From: Citromicrobium sp.
GTDB taxonomy: Bacteria; Pseudomonadota; Alphaproteobacteria; Sphingomonadales; Sphingomonadaceae
Length of the DNA stretch: 18,133 nt
Assembly (NCBI GenBank): GCA_003248395.1
Contig: QFNA01000042.1
Span: 1 to 18,133, forward strand
Direction of reading: 5' to 3'
Both the position numbers and the translations under genes were made by a program. The notes below the pieces were generated by a model. That model saw nothing but the letters and a program-made list of their open reading frames with translations, made no database searches and was not told where the DNA came from. Positions 15,429-18,133 of this stretch are shown in pieces (the first letter of the stretch is position 1; every line of letters starts with the position of its first letter).

Positions 15429-16090
15429 GCGGGTTCTCTCCGTTGTCTGGTCGGCGCGTCGAGCCAGGGAAGTCCGGCTGCGCGCTGCTTTTCATGTGCT
15501 TCGATGGCCGCATCCCGTTCCAGCGTCAGCCCGATTTCGTCGAGGCCGTTGAGGAGGCAATGCTTGCGGAAAGGATCGACGTCGAAGGCGAAGCGATCCT
15601 GGAAAGGCGTAGTGACGACCTGGTTTTCGAGGTCGATGGTTATCGGATGGTCTTTTGCCACTTCAAGCAGCCGGTCGACTTGATCTTGCGGCAGTTCGAC
15701 CGCGAGGATGCCGTTCTTGAAGGCATTCCCCGAAAAGATGTCGGAAAAGCTCGGCGCGATGACCGCAGTCAGCCCCATGTCGAGCATCGCCCATGCGGCG
15801 TGTTCGCGGCTCGATCCGCAACCGAAATTGTCGCCAGCGATGAGGATCGGCGCACCCGCGAAATCCTCGACATCGAAGGGATTGCCGGGCGTCTGCCGGA
15901 TCGTCTCGAACGCGCCGCGTCCAAGCCCTTCGCGGCTGACCGTCTTCAGCCAATGCGCGGGGATGATGACGTCGGTGTCGACATTCCTCTTCTTTTCGCG
16001 GCGCTTGTTCGCATAGAGCAGCGCGGCGGCGATGGCGGCGGACCCGATCGCGCTTGCGATAGCGGCCTTGCCTTTGGGTAGCTTGGTCAT
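15425..16090 (-). CDS. leuD: LeuD-like isopropylmalate isomerase small subunit with a foreign membrane-spanning N-terminus
   Basis: A 221-residue chimeric protein. From N36 onward it is clearly LeuD, with NVDTDVIIPAHWLKT, the substrate-loop text GDNFGCGSSREHAA (86-99) and APSFSDIFSGNAFKNG. Residues 1-35 are unlike any LeuD I know: a basic start (MTKLPKGK), a hydrophobic helix at about 9-26 and a basic end NKRREKKR, the layout of a small inner-membrane protein. The normal LeuD N-terminus, about 15-20 residues including a beta strand before NVDTD, is absent. No alternative start exists downstream until deep in the protein. With LeuC the enzyme should convert 2- to 3-isopropylmalate; a membrane anchor and a lost strand make activity doubtful. 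It lies 7 bases after the altered leuC stop and overlaps qor. The fusion, or an assembly fault, is inferred. Confidence 0.85.
   Translation of the reverse strand: MTKLPKGKAAIASAIGSAAIAAALLYANKRREKKRNVDTDVIIPAHWLKTVSREGLGRGAFETIRQTPGNPFDVEDFAGAPILIAGDNFGCGSSREHAAWAMLDMGLTAVIAPSFSDIFSGNAFKNGILAVELPQDQVDRLLEVAKDHPITIDLENQVVTTPFQDRFAFDVDPFRKHCLLNGLDEIGLTLERDAAIEAHEKQRAAGLPWLDAPTRQRREPA
15986..16090 (-). other. Small single-span membrane protein module fused to LeuD
   Basis: These 35 codons look like the start of a separate small gene: a weak GAGAG ribosome site before the ATG, one transmembrane helix (residues 9-26) and a Lys/Arg-rich end. If leuC once stopped at 16132-16130, this ATG lies 39 bases further on, a natural spacing for an independent gene between leuC and leuD. 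I infer that its own 3' end and the leuD start were lost together. Confidence 0.55.
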
Positions 16091-16097
16091 GGAACTC

Positions 16098-17522
16098 TCA
16101 TGGTATCTGGCAGCAGCGAGGGCAAGGGGTCACTCGCCCATCAACTTGCGCACATCGGTGAGCCGACCGGTCACGGCGGCGACCCTGACGCCCGACGAAA
16201 TTGCGATTGGAGGTGGAGGCGCAGCGTTCACCTGGCGGAACCTTGTCGGGGTTCATGGCAAGACAGGCGGAGCACCCCGGTTCGCGCCATTCGAACCCGG
16301 CTTCGGTGAATATCCGGTCAAGCCCCTCGTCCTCCGCTTGCCGCTTGACGAGACCCGAGCCGGGTACGGCAATGGCCCAGCGGACGTTTTCGGCCTTCTT
16401 CCGGCCCTTCAGCACTTCGGCAGCAGCGCGCAGGTCTTCGATCCGGCTGTTGGTGCAGGAGCCGATGAAAATGTTCTCGACCTCGACCTCTTCCAGCGGC
16501 GTGCCCGGCACAAGGCCCATGTAATCGAGGCTCTTGCGCACGGCTTCCTGCTTGGACGGGTCGAGAAAGCATTCGGGGGAAGGGACCGTGTCGCCGATGG
16601 CGACGACGTCCTCGGGGCTCGTGCCCCAGCTGACCGTCGGCTCGACATCGGCGGCATCGATAACGACCGATCTGTCGAATTGCGCATCGTGATCGGTGCG
16701 AAGCGAGCGCCACCAGTCGACCGCGCGGTCCCAGTCCTCGCCTCTCGGGGCGTAGGGACGACCTTTCAAATAGGCGAACACCTTCTCGTCGGGCGGGATC
16801 AGTCCCGCGCGCGCACCGCCTTCGATGCTCATGTTGCAAACGGTCAGCCGACCCTCGACGCTCATGTCTTGGAAGACCTTCCCGCGATATTCGATGACGT
16901 AACCGGTCCCGCCCGACGTGCCGATCGTCCCGATGATGTGCAGGATCAGGTCCTTGGCCGTCACGCCAGGGCCGAGCGCGCCTTCGACGCGGATTTCCAT
17001 GGTTCTGGAGGGCCGGAGCTGGAGCGTCTGGGTGGCAAGCACATGCTCGACCTCGCTCGTCCCGATGCCGAAGGCCAGCGCACCGATGCCGCCATGCGCC
17101 GCCGTGTGACTGTCTCCGCACACGATCGTTGCTCCGGGCAGCGAAAACCCCTGCTCCGGGCCGACCACATGGACGATCCCCTGTTCGACCGCGACGCTGT
17201 CGATGTAATCGATCCCGAACAGCGGCGCATTCGCCTCCAGCGCGGCCAGCTGGGCCGCGCTTTGCGGGTCCTCGATCGGCAGTTTCCTTCCGGAGGCGTC
17301 CAGTCTGGCGGTGGTCGGCAGATTGTGATCCGCGACGGCCAGGGTCAGGTCCGGACGCCGCACCGTTCGCCCCGATTGCCGAAGCCCCTCGAACGCTTGC
17401 GGGCTCGTCACTTCATGGACGAGGTGGCGATCGATATAGAGAATGCAGGTGCCATCGTCGCGCTGCTCGACGACGTGGGCATCCCAGATTTTTTCGTACA
17501 GCGTGCGCGGTTTGCTTGCCAT
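16098..17522 (-). CDS. leuC: Isopropylmalate isomerase large subunit with frameshifted C-terminus
   Basis: A 474-residue aconitase-superfamily protein of leucine biosynthesis. The ATG at 17522 (MASKPRTLYEKIWDAHVV) is the family-typical start; 21 upstream codons are not. The [4Fe-4S] ligands are C356 (GSCTNSR), C417 and C420 (GCSACLAMNP). CGDSHTAAHG and the ERCASTSNRNF block are intact. After GRQG (residue 447) the frame departs from the family: a 27-residue tail with CPRCC replaces the expected RTHLxSPAMAAAAAVTG segment. The missing end, VAAVTGRLTDVRKLMGE then stop, is in the next frame at 16183-16130. A deletion of about 41-44 bases explains this. The tail lies away from the cluster ligands, but loss of the last helix probably harms folding or LeuD contact. 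Confidence 0.9.
   Translation of the reverse strand: MASKPRTLYEKIWDAHVVEQRDDGTCILYIDRHLVHEVTSPQAFEGLRQSGRTVRRPDLTLAVADHNLPTTARLDASGRKLPIEDPQSAAQLAALEANAPLFGIDYIDSVAVEQGIVHVVGPEQGFSLPGATIVCGDSHTAAHGGIGALAFGIGTSEVEHVLATQTLQLRPSRTMEIRVEGALGPGVTAKDLILHIIGTIGTSGGTGYVIEYRGKVFQDMSVEGRLTVCNMSIEGGARAGLIPPDEKVFAYLKGRPYAPRGEDWDRAVDWWRSLRTDHDAQFDRSVVIDAADVEPTVSWGTSPEDVVAIGDTVPSPECFLDPSKQEAVRKSLDYMGLVPGTPLEEVEVENIFIGSCTNSRIEDLRAAAEVLKGRKKAENVRWAIAVPGSGLVKRQAEDEGLDRIFTEAGFEWREPGCSACLAMNPDKVPPGERCASTSNRNFVGRQGRRRDRSAHRCAQVDGRVTPCPRCCQIP
16130..16183 (-). other. Displaced 3' end of leuC in the next frame
   Basis: Read one base out of frame with leuC, this stretch encodes VAAVTGRLTDVRKLMGE followed by TGA (16132-16130). 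That is the conserved LeuC C-terminus (compare AAAAAVTG then DIR in E. coli LeuC, from memory). It shows where the ancestral gene ended. Confidence 0.85.
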
Positions 17523-17644
17523 GTCGCGGTAGAGAGTGCGGCAAGCCGTGCGGGCTGGCAAAATGGCAAAACCTAGGGCGACCAAAGAATGGCTTTGCCA
17601 AGAGAATCATGGAACAGTAACCTTTGCCGTGCTAACTGACACCC
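17523..17644. promoter_or_regulatory. leuC/thioesterase divergent region with tandem TGGCAAAA
   Basis: The 122-base gap holds a perfect 8-bp tandem repeat, TGGCAAAATGGCAAAA (17556-17571), and a related TGGC-TTT-GCCA palindrome (17590-17600). The palindrome overlaps the -35 of the rightward promoter candidate. The repeats lie 34-49 bases upstream of the leuC ATG. They could be operator copies for control of leuC or the thioesterase gene. No leader peptide rich in leucine codons and no attenuator hairpin was found. Confidence 0.4.
17595..17623 (+). promoter_or_regulatory. Putative promoter for the thioesterase gene
   Basis: TTGCCA (17595-17600), a 17-base spacer and TAACCT (17618-17623). The predicted start near 17630 gives a leader of about 15 bases. 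No Shine-Dalgarno sequence precedes the ATG at 17645, consistent with a very short leader. Confidence 0.35.
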
Positions 17645-18070
17645 ATGTCAGCAAAGCCATTCGCCTTTCCGATCAAGGTTCTGCCCGAAGATATCGATTT
17701 CATGGGGCATGTGAATAATGCCCGCTACCTAACCTGGGTGCAGGACACCGTGCTCGCGCACTGGCAGAAACTCGCCCCGGCAGAGGAAGTCGCGAGCAAG
17801 GCCTGGGTCGCGCTGAAGCACGAGATTACCTATCGGCGTCCCGCCTTTCTCGACGACGACGTCATTGCCGAAACGGTGCTGGAAAAGATCAAGGGCGCGC
17901 GCAGCTTTTACAATACGGTCATCCGCCGCGGCGAAGAGGTGCTGGCCGAGGTGCAGAGCATGTGGTGCTGCATCGATGCGCAAAGCCACCGCCCCGCGCG
18001 CATCGACCGTGACGTGGCCGAACGCTGCTTCGGGTTGCCGCGCAAAACCGCTGCGGGTTCGGGCGCCTGA
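17645..18070 (+). CDS. 4HBT hot-dog fold acyl-CoA thioesterase
   Basis: A 141-residue single-domain protein of the 4-hydroxybenzoyl-CoA thioesterase (YbgC/FadM-like) family. The signature DIDFMGHVNNARYLTW is at residues 16-31, with the likely catalytic Asp18 and the conserved His22, Asn25 and Tyr28. The central strands (HEITYRRPAFLDDDVIAET, then SFYNTVIRRGEEVLAEVQSMWCCID) fit the fold. It should hydrolyse acyl-CoA thioesters in the cytoplasm; chain length and physiological substrate are unknown. It is transcribed away from leuC. The C-terminal RKTAAGSGA is a short disordered end. The next hairpin begins 15 bases after the stop codon. Confidence 0.92.
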   Translation: MSAKPFAFPIKVLPEDIDFMGHVNNARYLTWVQDTVLAHWQKLAPAEEVASKAWVALKHEITYRRPAFLDDDVIAETVLEKIKGARSFYNTVIRRGEEVLAEVQSMWCCIDAQSHRPARIDRDVAERCFGLPRKTAAGSGA

Positions 18071-18080
18071 CATTGAAATT

Positions 18081-18109
18081 TTGCCCCGCCGCCTTGGCGG
18101 GTCTATAAT
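18081..18109 (+). promoter_or_regulatory. Near-consensus promoter with palindromic spacer
   Basis: TTGCCC (18081-18086), exactly 17 bases, then a perfect TATAAT (18104-18109). Most of the spacer is a hairpin: CCCGCC (18085-18090), a 5-base loop, GGCGGG (18096-18101). The hairpin may end the thioesterase transcript, act as an operator, or both. This is the best promoter match in the window. Confidence 0.6.
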
Positions 18110-18115
18110 GGCGTC

Positions 18116-18133
18116 GTGTCCGAATTTCTCGTC
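18116..18133 (+). CDS. Possible start of a leaderless gene, partial
   Basis: A GTG at 18116, read in frame to the window edge, gives (M)SEFLV. It lies 7 bases after the last T of the TATAAT box, so the predicted transcription start coincides with the start codon and no ribosome site is possible. Only six codons are visible and no family can be named. Confidence 0.35.

Noticed and set aside
17523..17585. Longer LeuC starting at 17585
   Set aside because: The extra 21 residues are not LeuC-like, while MASKPRTLYEKIW is the normal start.
1..18133. CRISPR array, insertion sequence or riboswitch
   Set aside because: No regularly spaced repeats, transposase text or recognisable riboswitch folds were seen on either strand by eye.

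Overview
The window looks like chromosomal DNA of a sphingomonad alphaproteobacterium, most likely Erythrobacteraceae. This is judged from protein recognition, the GC-rich coding sequence, the TonB-receptor style and the bolA/grxD/ATPase-zeta gene set. No database was searched. Housekeeping genes and a tRNA flank the accessory part, and there is no relaxase, integrase or transposase, so I do not read it as a plasmid or an integrative element.

Layout. 1-122: start of a lipoprotein gene on the minus strand. 354-737: small exported TPR-like protein, closed by a strong terminator. 891-8629: an eight-gene type IV secretion operon in the order virB1-like, virB2, virB3, virB4, virB6, virB9, virB10, virB11, with tight or overlapping junctions. 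It has no virB5, virB7, virB8, virD4 or relaxase inside it. 8778-11708: a 976-residue TonB-dependent receptor on the same strand. 11731-12444 (minus): YhhQ-family queuosine-precursor transporter. 12505-12581: tRNA-Arg(UCU).

12596-17522 (all minus): Nudix hydrolase, monothiol glutaredoxin (CGFS), BolA, ATPase inhibitor zeta subunit, zinc-free quinone oxidoreductase, leuD, leuC. A putative promoter splits this run at about 14384-14412 into leuC-leuD-qor and zeta-bolA-grxD-nudix. leuD and qor overlap by ATGA. 17645-18070 (plus): 4HBT thioesterase, divergent from leuC. The last 63 bases hold a hairpin, a near-consensus promoter and a probable leaderless start of another gene.

The most unusual finding is damage in leuCD. 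LeuC matches its family up to the motif NRNFVGRQG, then runs into an unrelated 27-residue tail, while the expected LeuC C-terminus lies in another frame just downstream. About 190 bases further on, LeuD lacks its usual N-terminal strand and start and is joined in frame to a 35-residue, single-membrane-span leader that looks like the front of a separate small protein. Either two short deletions have rearranged the isopropylmalate isomerase genes, which would probably impair leucine synthesis, or the assembly has lost two short segments. The second most interesting item is the reduced T4SS, which lacks a coupling protein and VirB8 and sits beside a TonB receptor.
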